Shown here piece by piece: positions 1-9,222 of a stretch of 9,222 nt of DNA. Each line of letters starts with the position of its first letter. Within the stretch, counting starts at the first letter, position 1. The stretch lies in contig CAJBVC010000545.1 in the NCBI GenBank assembly GCA_903958915.1, positions 1-9,222 of the forward strand, in the 5' to 3' direction. Source of the stretch: an uncultured beta proteobacterium (lineage in GTDB: Bacteria; Pseudomonadota; Gammaproteobacteria; Burkholderiales; Burkholderiaceae_C). Both the position numbers and the translations under genes were made by a program. The notes below the pieces were generated by a model. It ran no database searches and was not told the DNA's origin. It was given only the letters and a program-made list of their open reading frames with translations.

Positions 1-26
1 CAGTACAAAAGCGTCCGGTGCAAACT

Positions 27-131
27 TCAGTACATCGCGGTCATTGGGCCAGCACTGCTGCGTGCATCAGCCGCTATCGAAAGAGTAGCTGCCAGCGCAA
101 GCCCCAAAAGCGCAAAGCCGATTTTTTTCAT
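27..131 (-). CDS. Possible small secreted peptide, 34 residues
   Basis: The reading frame starts at the ATG at 131 and stops at 27. An AGGTGG ribosome-binding site lies about five bases upstream, which is the main reason to think it is translated. The peptide begins MKKIGFALLGLALAATLSIA, with a charged N-end, a hydrophobic stretch and small residues near position 20. That is the pattern of a Sec signal peptide. Only about 14 residues (DARSSAGPMTAMY and neighbours) would remain after cleavage, so it may be the surviving start of a longer gene. I recognise no family. It lies just downstream, on the same strand, of the decayed IS91 transposase. Part of it (73-99) resembles the 54-bp repeat found elsewhere in the window, so the frame could also be accidental. 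Confidence 0.3.
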   Translation of the reverse strand: MKKIGFALLGLALAATLSIAADARSSAGPMTAMY

Positions 132-226
132 AAATCCACCTCGATTGACGGATACGGATAAACGGCTAAGCATTTCAACCGCCTCAAGGCCAGTATCGCA
201 CCTTTGATTGGCCACCACCCCCCCGC

Positions 227-500
227 AAAAACCTTCGTGATTCTCACTACCGCCCACAGGTAGTGCGCCGGTGCGCGTTTGGGTGTCGCAGGCTCGGGCG
301 TGGATGGGCTCGCATGGCCCAGCGGCGTGAGATGCAGCTCGTCCACCCGGGCACCGCGTTTGTTGGCGCACCGGCAGACGGGGAAAAACATGATCGCAGA
401 GGTGTGCGGCTGTCTCCACCATGCGCCGGGTGTTGCATGAGGGGCAGACACCCCGGTCTTTGCAGGAATACCGGGCCAGTGTTGGCCTTGCTGCGCGCAA
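227..500 (-). pseudogene. IS91-type transposase remnant, internally deleted and frameshifted
   Basis: Read on the minus strand, one frame (about 363-475) gives the cysteine-rich zinc-binding module of IS91/Y2 transposases: YSCKDRGVCPSC, then RRMVETAAHL and VFPRLPVRQ. The frame then breaks. A second frame (about 362-227) carries two short pieces from near the C-terminus of the same family, RVDELHLTPL and then KRAPAHYLWAV. The pieces are in family order, but the catalytic body with the HUH motif and the paired tyrosines is missing. A full IS91-type transposase is roughly 350-400 residues, so at least two internal deletions and one frameshift have occurred. The fragment cannot be active. Family assignment rests on remembered motif similarity and is fairly secure; the exact ends are not. 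I saw no intact element terminus around it. Confidence 0.72.
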
Positions 501-537
501 TGGCAGCTTTCAGTGATTCGATCTCGCGGGTTACGTT

Positions 538-879
538 ATGAGCAAGTTGACTGAGGCATTACTCGATATCGGATATTCAGAGTCTGAGGCTGCCGTGCAA
601 GTTTGCGCTGTTGTTTACAAAAAACGTGCGCCGAGCGATGCAGCGCTAAAAATTGGCGATATCGACAAATCGGATGCCCTGCTCACTGATTTGCATTTTC
701 ATGACCTCCGGCACGAAGCAACGTCGCGACTTGCCGACAAGCTGCAAATGCACGAGCTCATGAAAGTGACGGGGCATAAACATTATTCGATGTTAAATCA
801 CGGATTCAGGAATGTCGCTGTCCTGTGCCGACGATCTGGCTGCCCAACCGCAGCATTTAATCTTTCAGTAAGTCGTTGA
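538..879 (+). pseudogene. Tyrosine recombinase (phage integrase family) C-terminal fragment
   Basis: Residues 50-82 of this 113-codon frame read as the catalytic core of a tyrosine recombinase: HFHDLRHEATSRL supplies the H-x-x-R box (His55, Arg58) and LMKVTGHK supplies the following histidine (His80). The family would continue with a tyrosine-containing MLxRYYH-type motif. Here the frame reads MLNHGFRN, so the nucleophilic tyrosine is absent. A frameshift is visible because the +1 frame downstream (827-871) gives ADDLA, which matches the usual ADDLA/AEDLA ending of these proteins, and then a stop at 869-871. The first about 45 residues show no recognisable integrase domain and are relatively AT-rich. 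There is no good ribosome-binding site before the ATG. I read it as a decayed fragment rather than a working gene. It is convergent with the receiver gene at 916. Confidence 0.7.
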
Positions 880-915
880 TCTATAGTGCGGCCGAGCGAT
901 GGCCCGACCGATCGT

Positions 916-1350
916 CTAGCCCAGTTTTGAAATCAAGGCAGACAGCGCCGCCCGCCCCACCGGCTTGGGCACCGTACCGAGCAAGGTGAAGCGTCGTAGT
1001 TTGGCCACCAGGCTGGCGGCGTGCATTACATCGTCGCTTTGGCCCGACACAATAATCAACGCGCCGGCATAACCCACCGTGGCCAGCGACTCCATGAATT
1101 TGAAACCGTCCATGCCTGGCATGTGCAAATCAAGCAGTACCAGGTTAAAGCCGTGTTTGCCAGAGAGCTTTTGCAGGGCCTGATCGCCACTGCTGGCCTG
1201 CGTGATATTGGTCACCCCCAGGCCCTCCAGAATGCCGGAGATCATCTCCAGCTGAAACGAGTCATCGTCCACCAGCAACACCTTGAGCGCGTTGCGGCTG
1301 ACGGGTGCGGTGGTCGTGGTGGGGGTGGCTTTGATGCTTGGGTTATTCAT
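916..1350 (-). CDS. Stand-alone response regulator receiver (144 residues)
   Basis: A single receiver (REC) domain with no output domain. After a 20-residue Thr/Pro-rich lead, residues 22-144 carry the family landmarks: acidic pair in LLVDDD (Asp28/Asp29), phospho-acceptor Asp74 in LLDLHMPGMDG, switch Ser102 in IIVSGQ, and Lys129 in VPKP. The pattern of a serine switch followed by a late LLGTVPKP segment recalls receivers usually attached to EAL domains (RocR/PvrR type), but nothing follows here. The start lies 12 bases after the chemoreceptor stop codon, so the two are very probably one transcript. A GGTGAG that overlaps that stop is the only possible ribosome-binding site, which suggests coupling. 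It likely accepts phosphate from a kinase such as the hybrid kinase nearby. It is paralogous to the receiver at 2625. The function of the phosphorylated form is unknown. Confidence 0.9.
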   Translation of the reverse strand: MNNPSIKATPTTTTAPVSRNALKVLLVDDDSFQLEMISGILEGLGVTNITQASSGDQALQKLSGKHGFNLVLLDLHMPGMDGFKFMESLATVGYAGALIIVSGQSDDVMHAASLVAKLRRFTLLGTVPKPVGRAALSALISKLG

Positions 1351-1362
1351 GACGAAAGGGAC

Positions 1363-2499
1363 TCACCGTTTGGTGCGCTGGTAAAGTTGATCGACCATGT
1401 TGGACGATTGGTTCAGGGCGTCGAGCCAGTCGTCGGAGTTTGGCAGGGCCTGCGTATCGACCTGCGTGAGGGTGTTCTGCATCAGCACCATGTTGTTGTC
1501 CACGCCGCTCAATATTTGTGAAACCCGGTCCTGAAACTGCATCGCCATAAGCAGCGTCTCAACTTCCTTGCGCACTACCATGCCGTGGCTGTGCATGGAC
1601 TCGGCCGCCGCACCCAGCTTGCGCACATGGCCCAGCACGTGCTCTACCAGGTCACCTGACAGCGAGACCGCGCGCTTGTCCTCCACCGTGGCCACTTCGG
1701 CGCCGGCCATGGTGGAGTTCATGATGCCGGCAATTTGACCGACCCGCTGCCCGATGCGGGTGCCGGTTTCGGCCGAGCGCTGTGAGAGCTTACGCACCTC
1801 CGAGGCCACCACCGCAAAGCCTCGTCCGGACTCCCCGGCACGCGCTGCCTCAATAGCGGCGTTCAGTGCCAGGAGGTTGGTTTGCGCCGCAATGCTGCCC
1901 ACCTCGGCGGCCATCGCCTGCAACTCCAGTGTCTCCTTGGCCAGATTGCGGATGTTGACCAGCAACGCGTCCTTGCCTTCAATCACATTGGTCAAGGACA
2001 ACACCACCGGCTGCAATTCGCGTTCGCACAGGTCCAGCAGGCTAATAGTGTTGCTGGCCTGCGCTCGCACGTCGGCGCTGGCCCCCCCAATACCCGCCAG
2101 ATCAAACTGCTGCAACACCTTTGCGAAACTGGTGGTCAACTGCACCACGGCGCCTTCGGTTTGGGATTTCACGGTCTCCACGTGGTGCTGCCAGGCTGGC
2201 AGCACATCCCGCAACAGCATGGCCAGCTCTTGCATTGCCAAACGAGCCAGTTCCTGCGCGCCTGCGTGGGCCTGCGCGGTGCGGGTGTTGGCAGCCTGTA
2301 CCTGTGCGACCAACCAGCCAGCGGTGGCAAACGACAGCAAGCCAACCCCTCCTGCCGATACCCATGCCACCCAGGACTCACTGATCCACAGCGGCAAGGT
2401 GGCGATACACGTGATGGCAAGTGGCGCCAGTAACCACACCATCACATGCGGGTTGTGCTGGGCCGGTTCGCTGGCCGGGCTTGTTAAATGTGAAGTCAT
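1363..2499 (-). CDS. Methyl-accepting chemotaxis protein, short membrane type (378 residues)
   Basis: This is a chemoreceptor signalling protein of the inner membrane. Residues 19-39 and 44-66 are hydrophobic and form two membrane segments separated by only a few residues, so there is no periplasmic ligand domain. No HAMP domain is recognisable. A helical stretch (about 70-190) containing [10 protein letters not shown] follows. The conserved hairpin tip lies at 199-238: [20 protein letters not shown], then [30 protein letters not shown] motif at 322-330 is common in this receptor subclass. The C-end (QRTKR) lacks the NWETF-type CheR tether. It should bind CheA/CheW, but neither is encoded here. 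It sits 12 bases before the receiver gene on the same strand and is divergent from the receiver at 2625. AGGG abuts the ATG directly, an unusually close spacing. A stop upstream in frame and no other nearby start make 2499 the best choice. Confidence 0.93.
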   Translation of the reverse strand: MTSHLTSPASEPAQHNPHVMVWLLAPLAITCIATLPLWISESWVAWVSAGGVGLLSFATAGWLVAQVQAANTRTAQAHAGAQELARLAMQELAMLLRDVLPAWQHHVETVKSQTEGAVVQLTTSFAKVLQQFDLAGIGGASADVRAQASNTISLLDLCERELQPVVLSLTNVIEGKDALLVNIRNLAKETLELQAMAAEVGSIAAQTNLLALNAAIEAARAGESGRGFAVVASEVRKLSQRSAETGTRIGQRVGQIAGIMNSTMAGAEVATVEDKRAVSLSGDLVEHVLGHVRKLGAAAESMHSHGMVVRKEVETLLMAMQFQDRVSQILSGVDNNMVLMQNTLTQVDTQALPNSDDWLDALNQSSNMVDQLYQRTKR

Positions 2500-2624
2500 C
2501 CCTGAAAGTTCTCGTATATGTTGCGGCGTATCAAATCAGCGGCTCATTTTGGTGCATCATATGCCAGCGAGTTGCCGCAGACCATTACATGCTTCAGGCA
2601 ATCGTCGCACATCAGGGAATGGCC
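2500..2624. promoter_or_regulatory. Divergent intergenic region, presumed two-way promoter
   Basis: These 125 bases separate the minus-strand chemoreceptor/receiver pair from the plus-strand receiver, so promoters for both directions should lie here. The stretch is less GC-rich than the flanking genes. I found no convincing sigma-70 or sigma-28 (flagellar) box pair on either strand. A small inverted repeat, GCAT-CAT-ATGC, lies near 2554-2564 and could be an operator, but it is too short to be convincing. The call rests on gene arrangement. Confidence 0.4.
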
Positions 2625-3038
2625 ATGAACAACATAACTCAGGCGACAGCTTCGTCCAACGCAACCAAACTGGTTTTGATTGTGGATGATGACTCCTTCA
2701 GCCAGGAGCTTTTCTCCGAGATGCTGAGGACGCTGGGGATTACCGACATCCATACGGCAAGCAATGGGCGCGCCGGGCTGCGCACCCTGGCCGCGCTGGC
2801 GCGTGCCCCGGATTTTTTGATCTGTGACATTTTTATGCCCGACATGGATGGCATCGAATTTTTGGGCGAGTTGACCAAAAATGGTTATGCGGGCGGCATC
2901 ATTCTGGTCAGCGGCCAGGACATCACCATGATGGCCATTGCCCAACAACTGGCGGTTGCCGATGGACACAAAATGCTGGGGGCTTATACCAAGCCGGTGC
3001 CGATTGCCATTCTGGCGGATGCCCTGTCAGCTCAATAG
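2625..3038 (+). CDS. Stand-alone response regulator receiver (137 residues)
   Basis: A single REC domain protein. Landmarks are the acidic pair Asp21/Asp22 (LIVDDD), phospho-acceptor Asp68 in LICDIFMPDMDG, switch Ser96 in IILVSGQ, and Lys123 in YTKP. I chose the ATG at 2625 because AGGGA lies six bases upstream and because the resulting start, MNNITQATAS, mirrors MNNPSIKATP of the receiver at 916. The open frame extends back to 2421, but that extension overlaps the start of the divergent chemoreceptor gene and encodes nothing recognisable. The two receivers share VDDDSF near the start, a GYAG segment, VSGQ and an LG..KPV ending, so they are paralogues. It is the first gene of the plus-strand group and precedes the anchored HPt protein, whose phosphate it could accept. 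No output domain is present. Confidence 0.92.
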   Translation: MNNITQATASSNATKLVLIVDDDSFSQELFSEMLRTLGITDIHTASNGRAGLRTLAALARAPDFLICDIFMPDMDGIEFLGELTKNGYAGGIILVSGQDITMMAIAQQLAVADGHKMLGAYTKPVPIAILADALSAQ

Positions 3039-3106
3039 TATTCGCCATGCCTGAGCAGCCGATTGGTTGCAGCGCGCCTGCGTTTAGCCAGTGAGTTTTT
3101 TGAGCG

Positions 3107-3160
3107 ATTTAGGCCCCTAACCCCCGTATTACTTGCGCAAGCAGCTACCAAAACAATAGC
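3107..3160 (+). repeat. 54-bp dispersed repeat, copy A
   Basis: One of three gapless 54-base matches in the window (the others are at 3734-3787, inverted, and 8519-8572). The best conserved part is the right end, GCAGCTA followed by nine bases and TAGC, which forms a GCTA/TAGC stem. By hand count it matches the copy at 8519 at 36 of 54 positions and the inverted copy at 32. It lies in the gap between the receiver gene and the anchored HPt gene. I associate this pattern (GCGCAAGCAGCTA...ATAGC) with dispersed repeats in Rhodoferax/Polaromonas-type genomes; that is from memory. Confidence 0.7.
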
Positions 3161-3252
3161 GACCTTCATTCCCAGACCAAGCCAGGATTTCTCATGAACC
3201 TCCGCTTTCTCACCCCCCAGTCGCTTAAATCCCGCGTCACCCTGGCCACGCT
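3141..3252 (+). repeat. Near-identical 112-bp block, left copy
   Basis: This block matches 8553-8664 at 111 of 112 bases; the only difference is C at 3149 against T at 8561. It includes the last 20 bases of the 54-bp repeat, the ribosome-binding site, the ATG and the first 59 coding bases. Immediately after it identity falls sharply (13 of the next 20 bases by hand count), although the encoded proteins remain related. The sharp edge suggests gene conversion or recent recombination rather than uniform divergence. Confidence 0.9.
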
Positions 3253-3788
3253 CGGTGTCTTTATGCTCAGCACGGTGCTGCTGGGCAGCTACGCCAGCCG
3301 CTTGCTGCGCGAAGACCTGGCGCGTGAACTGGGCGCGCAGCAGTTCGCTACCGTGTCGCTGCTGGCGGGACAGGTTGACGAGGGGCTGGTTTTGCGTCAG
3401 GTTGCGCTGGAAATCGTGGCCAAGGAAATGAGCCCTGCGCTGCTGGTCGGCGACAACCCGGGTGTGCACAAGCGCCTGCTGGAGAAGTTCCTGCTCAACG
3501 CCGAACAGCAGGTGACCGAGATCACGGCCGCCGCAGCCGCCGGCGACAGCGCCACCCTGGGCGGTGTCGCCCACACACTCAAGTCAGCTGCCCGCAGCGT
3601 GGGTGCCTTGCGCCTGGGCGAACTATGCCAAAGGCTCGAGACTGCCGCTCGCGTCGGGAATCTCCAGGCGTGCAAAAACTTGACTGGCAGCCTGAGTCGC
3701 ACGTTTTCGCATACGCGAGAGCTGATCCAAGTCGCTATGAATACCATAGCTGCTCACGCATACTCCACGGATGCTAGCTCCCTAAACA

Positions 3789-3796
<8 letters not shown>
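3194..3796 (+). CDS. Membrane-anchored HPt phosphotransfer protein, chimeric (200 residues)
   Basis: Residues 1-78 match the start of the Cache sensor at 8606: MNLRFLTPQSLKSRVTLATL, a single membrane segment (about 15-34), then a short outer stretch around ELGAQQFA and LLAGQVDEGL. Similarity then switches to the C-terminal HPt domain of the neighbouring kinase, beginning at LVGDNPGVHKRLLEKF (84-99). The phospho-accepting His127 lies in VAHTLKSAARSVGAL. So the Cache domain, second membrane segment, kinase and receiver parts expected between these ends are missing, yet the frame is intact. With only one membrane segment, the HPt domain might even face the wrong side unless the anchor inserts with its N-end out. 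Residues 181-198 are encoded by a dispersed repeat. AGGA six bases before the ATG is a good ribosome-binding site. The stop overlaps the kinase start by eight bases. It may be functional, or a deletion relic. Confidence 0.85.
3734..3787 (-). repeat. 54-bp dispersed repeat, copy C, inside a coding region
   Basis: This is the inverted copy of the 54-base repeat. On the plus strand it begins GCTATGAATACCATAGC, a perfect five-base stem with a seven-base loop, followed by TGCTCACGCA. It lines up without gaps with the copies at 3107 and 8519. It begins exactly at codon 181 of the anchored HPt gene and supplies its residues 181-198 (AMNTIAAHAYSTDASSLN). It ends at 3787, one base before the A that precedes the kinase ATG at 3789. 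It therefore provides both the C-terminal tail of one gene and the leader of the next. Confidence 0.7.
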
Positions 3797-7661
<3,865 letters not shown>

Positions 7662-7688
7662 AGCGTTCACCTCAAGAAGTACTGTCAC

Positions 7689-8516
7689 ATGAAGCTCGAA
7701 GCTCTTTTCCAGCAACCCAAAGCCTTGCCGACCATTCCCAAAGTAATGCAGGAGCTCATTACCAGCTTCAACGACGAAGAGGTGGCGGTGGCACGCCTGG
7801 TGGCACTGATTTCAGCCGACCAGGTGCTCAGCGCCAACGTGCTGCGGATGGCCAATTCGGTCTATTTTGAGGTCCCTTACACGGTGGCCACGGTGGCCGA
7901 TGCGGTGGCCAAGCTGGGCTTTACCAATGTGCGCTCGCTGGTCATCAGCATTGGACTCACCGGCAGCTTCAAGGCCATTCCCGGCATTGATGCGCGCCAG
8001 TTCTGGCGCCACAGCCTGCACACGGCCGTGGTGTCGCGCCACTTGGGCGCGCAAGTGGCGATCCAGCCCGACCTGGCGTTTACCGTGGGCCTGATGCACG
8101 CCATTGGCGAGTTGGTGATGCACCTGGGCATGCCCCAGGAAATGCTGCCCGTGGATACTGCGCTGGGCCTGCTCGACCCGAACCGGCTGACCGCTGAGCA
8201 AGCCGCCTTTGGCTACACCCATGCCGATGTGGGTGCCGAGCTGGCGCGCCGCTGGAAGTTCCCGACCCGATTTTCCAGCGCCATTGCAGGCGCAGCGAAC
8301 CCGCTGGCCAAGCCCGACTTTGACCCGCTGGCGGCGCTGGTGCACATTGCCGCCTGGCGCTCACGGTCACAGGAAAACCAGCTCAGCGCGCAGGACCTGG
8401 AGGGCGCCTGGGCGAGCGAGGTGGCGGCCAAAATTCCGCTGTCGCGCAACGCCGTGCTGCAAGACTTGCCTGGCCTGGAGACGCTGAGTCAAGGCCTGGA
8501 GAGTCTATTTTCTTGA
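7689..8516 (+). CDS. HDOD domain protein (275 residues)
   Basis: An HDOD-family regulatory protein, a relative of HD phosphohydrolases that usually acts as a signalling scaffold. The start ALPTIPKVMQEL (residues 12-23) and the LISADQVLSANVLRMANSVYF segment (40-60, given here as landmarks) are typical of HDOD. The motif that would be HD in an active enzyme is GLMHAIGELV (135-144), so aspartate is replaced by alanine and phosphohydrolase activity is unlikely. This is common in the family. The domain extends to about 205; the remaining 70 residues are helical-looking with no recognised domain. It is cytoplasmic, with no signal peptide. It begins 27 bases after the kinase stop on the same strand and is probably cotranscribed. 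AAGAAG about nine bases upstream is a weak ribosome-binding site. HDOD proteins are often encoded beside two-component and cyclic-di-GMP genes; a direct partner here is inferred only. Confidence 0.92.
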   Translation: MKLEALFQQPKALPTIPKVMQELITSFNDEEVAVARLVALISADQVLSANVLRMANSVYFEVPYTVATVADAVAKLGFTNVRSLVISIGLTGSFKAIPGIDARQFWRHSLHTAVVSRHLGAQVAIQPDLAFTVGLMHAIGELVMHLGMPQEMLPVDTALGLLDPNRLTAEQAAFGYTHADVGAELARRWKFPTRFSSAIAGAANPLAKPDFDPLAALVHIAAWRSRSQENQLSAQDLEGAWASEVAAKIPLSRNAVLQDLPGLETLSQGLESLFS

Positions 8517-8518
8517 GG

Positions 8519-8572
8519 AAAACAGGTTGCATCCACCGTGCTACGTGCGTAGGCAGCTACTAAAACAATAGC
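8519..8572 (+). repeat. 54-bp dispersed repeat, copy B
   Basis: Gapless 54-base match to the copy at 3107 (36 of 54 by hand count) and to the inverted copy at 3734. The final part, GCAGCTACTAAAACAATAGC, differs from the 3107 copy by one base. It starts two bases after the HDOD stop codon and ends 33 bases before the ATG of the Cache sensor, so it occupies most of this gap. No terminator or clear promoter is visible besides it. Confidence 0.7.
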
Positions 8573-8664
8573 GACCTTCATTCCCAGACCAAGCCAGGAT
8601 TTCTCATGAACCTCCGCTTTCTCACCCCCCAGTCGCTTAAATCCCGCGTCACCCTGGCCACGCT
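8553..8664 (+). repeat. Near-identical 112-bp block, right copy
   Basis: Partner of the block at 3141-3252, in the same orientation, about 5.4 kb downstream. Each copy holds 53 bases upstream of its ATG and 59 coding bases, so promoter-proximal leader, ribosome-binding site and first codons are shared. The two genes should therefore share translation signals. Direct repeats of this length could support deletion of the intervening 5.4 kb by recombination. Confidence 0.9.
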
Positions 8665-9222
8665 GGTCGTTTTCGTACTCAGCACCGCACTGTTGGGCAG
8701 CTACGCCAGCCGCATGCTGCGCGAGGACATGGGACGTGAGCTGGGTGCGCAACAGTTTGCTAGCGTGTCGCTGCTGGCGGCGCAGGTCGATGAGGAGTTG
8801 AAGAACCGCGTCGTGGCGCTACAAACCACGGCCGCAAGAATAGATTCCAAAATGATGGGCAGCCACTCGGCTCTGCAAAGCTACCTGGACCAACGCCAGC
8901 ATCTTGCAGCCCTGTTCAACGCCGGCGCCTTCGTCACCGGCACCGATGGCACGGTGATTGTCGATGTCCCACTTTCGGCAAACCGGCTCGGGCTCAATGT
9001 CAGTGAGCGCGACTACCTGCTCGCGGCGCTGAAGGAGGGTAAATCTTCGGTCGGACAGCCGGTGCTGGGCAAGAGTCTGAAGAAGCCGGTGTTCTCGGTT
9101 GCCGCCCCCATTCACGATGCGCAGGGCCAGGTGATTGGTGCCCTGGTGGGCGTGGTCAACCTGGGTCAGCCCAATTTTCTGGACAAGATTGTCAGTAGCT
9201 CCTATGGCAAAACCGGTGGTTA
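8606..9222 (+). CDS. Cache-domain membrane sensor protein, N-terminal part (runs off the window)
   Basis: The frame is open from the ATG at 8606 to the last base, giving 205 codons and two extra bases. AGGA lies six bases before the ATG. Residues 14-34 form a membrane segment. The region after about 45 reads as an extracytoplasmic double-Cache (PDC) sensor: FVTGTDGTVIVDVPLS (109-124), GLNVSERDYLLAAL (129-142), KSSVGQPVLGK, then PVFSVAAPIHDAQGQVIGAL (161-180), and FLDKI...YGKTGG near the end. Such domains bind small ligands. The output half lies outside the window and could be a histidine kinase, a diguanylate cyclase or a chemoreceptor. A kinase ending in HPt is suggested by the chimera at 3194. 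Its first 20 residues are identical to that chimera. It follows the HDOD gene by 89 bases on the same strand. Confidence 0.9.
   Translation, partial: MNLRFLTPQSLKSRVTLATLVVFVLSTALLGSYASRMLREDMGRELGAQQFASVSLLAAQVDEELKNRVVALQTTAARIDSKMMGSHSALQSYLDQRQHLAALFNAGAFVTGTDGTVIVDVPLSANRLGLNVSERDYLLAALKEGKSSVGQPVLGKSLKKPVFSVAAPIHDAQGQVIGALVGVVNLGQPNFLDKIVSSSYGKTGG

Noticed and set aside
263..541. A 92-codon plus-strand frame over the IS91 remnant
   Set aside because: It is the reverse of the transposase pieces and shows no family resemblance.
880..915. Possible terminator between the convergent recombinase remnant and the receiver gene
   Set aside because: Only a four-base GGCC stem with no T-run; not a credible intrinsic terminator.
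2421..2624. Upstream extension of the receiver frame starting at 2421
   Set aside because: It overlaps the divergent chemoreceptor start and encodes nothing recognisable; the ATG at 2625 has a better ribosome-binding site and matches the paralogue's start.
1754..2689. A 311-codon plus-strand frame opposite the chemoreceptor
   Set aside because: Ser/Ala/Cys-rich sequence with no domain; it overlaps the well-supported chemoreceptor and the next receiver gene.
3045..3106. Possible terminator after the 2625 receiver (GCAG-CGCGC-CTGC followed by GTTT, and a later run of six T)
   Set aside because: The stem is only four bases and the T-run is not next to it.
3032..3574. A 180-codon minus-strand frame whose sequence partly recurs at 8489-8752 on the minus strand
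   Set aside because: The recurrence is simply the reverse of the duplicated sensor start; the plus-strand frames carry the recognised domains.

Overview
The window looks like chromosomal DNA of a GC-rich betaproteobacterium, most likely of the Comamonadaceae (Rhodoferax/Polaromonas-like). I infer this from protein style, from a MASE1 hybrid kinase and short chemoreceptor typical of that family, and from a 54-bp dispersed repeat of the kind I associate with those genomes. No 16S or other marker gene is present, so the placement is an inference.

Layout. Positions 1-880 are a decayed mobile-DNA margin. They hold a possible 34-residue secreted peptide gene, a deleted and frameshifted IS91-type transposase remnant (minus strand), and a frameshifted C-terminal piece of a tyrosine recombinase (plus strand). 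From 916 to the right end every gene belongs to signal transduction. A minus-strand pair encodes a short membrane chemoreceptor and a stand-alone receiver protein. Divergent from it, on the plus strand, lie a second and paralogous stand-alone receiver, a small membrane-anchored HPt protein, a 1290-residue MASE1-PAS-PAS-HisKA-HATPase-REC-REC-HPt hybrid kinase, an HDOD protein, and the first 205 codons of a Cache-type membrane sensor that runs off the window.

How the genes may work together (inference). The hybrid kinase would autophosphorylate at His628, pass phosphate to Asp1071 and then to its own HPt His1233. The two free receivers are plausible final acceptors. The second HPt, tethered to the membrane by a short anchor (His127), could be an alternative branch of the same relay. 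No DNA-binding, GGDEF, EAL or CheA/CheW domain is seen in the window, so the output is probably protein-protein (motility, chemotaxis or HDOD-linked) or lies outside it.

The most unusual features concern how the locus was assembled. The small HPt gene is an in-frame chimera: its promoter-proximal part and membrane anchor match the Cache sensor at 8606, and its rest matches the HPt end of the hybrid kinase. Its last codons are supplied by a complete copy of the 54-bp dispersed repeat, which ends just before the kinase start codon. A 112-bp block spanning the start of the chimera recurs at 8553 with one mismatch and then diverges abruptly. A different REP-like repeat is in frame inside the linker of the hybrid kinase.
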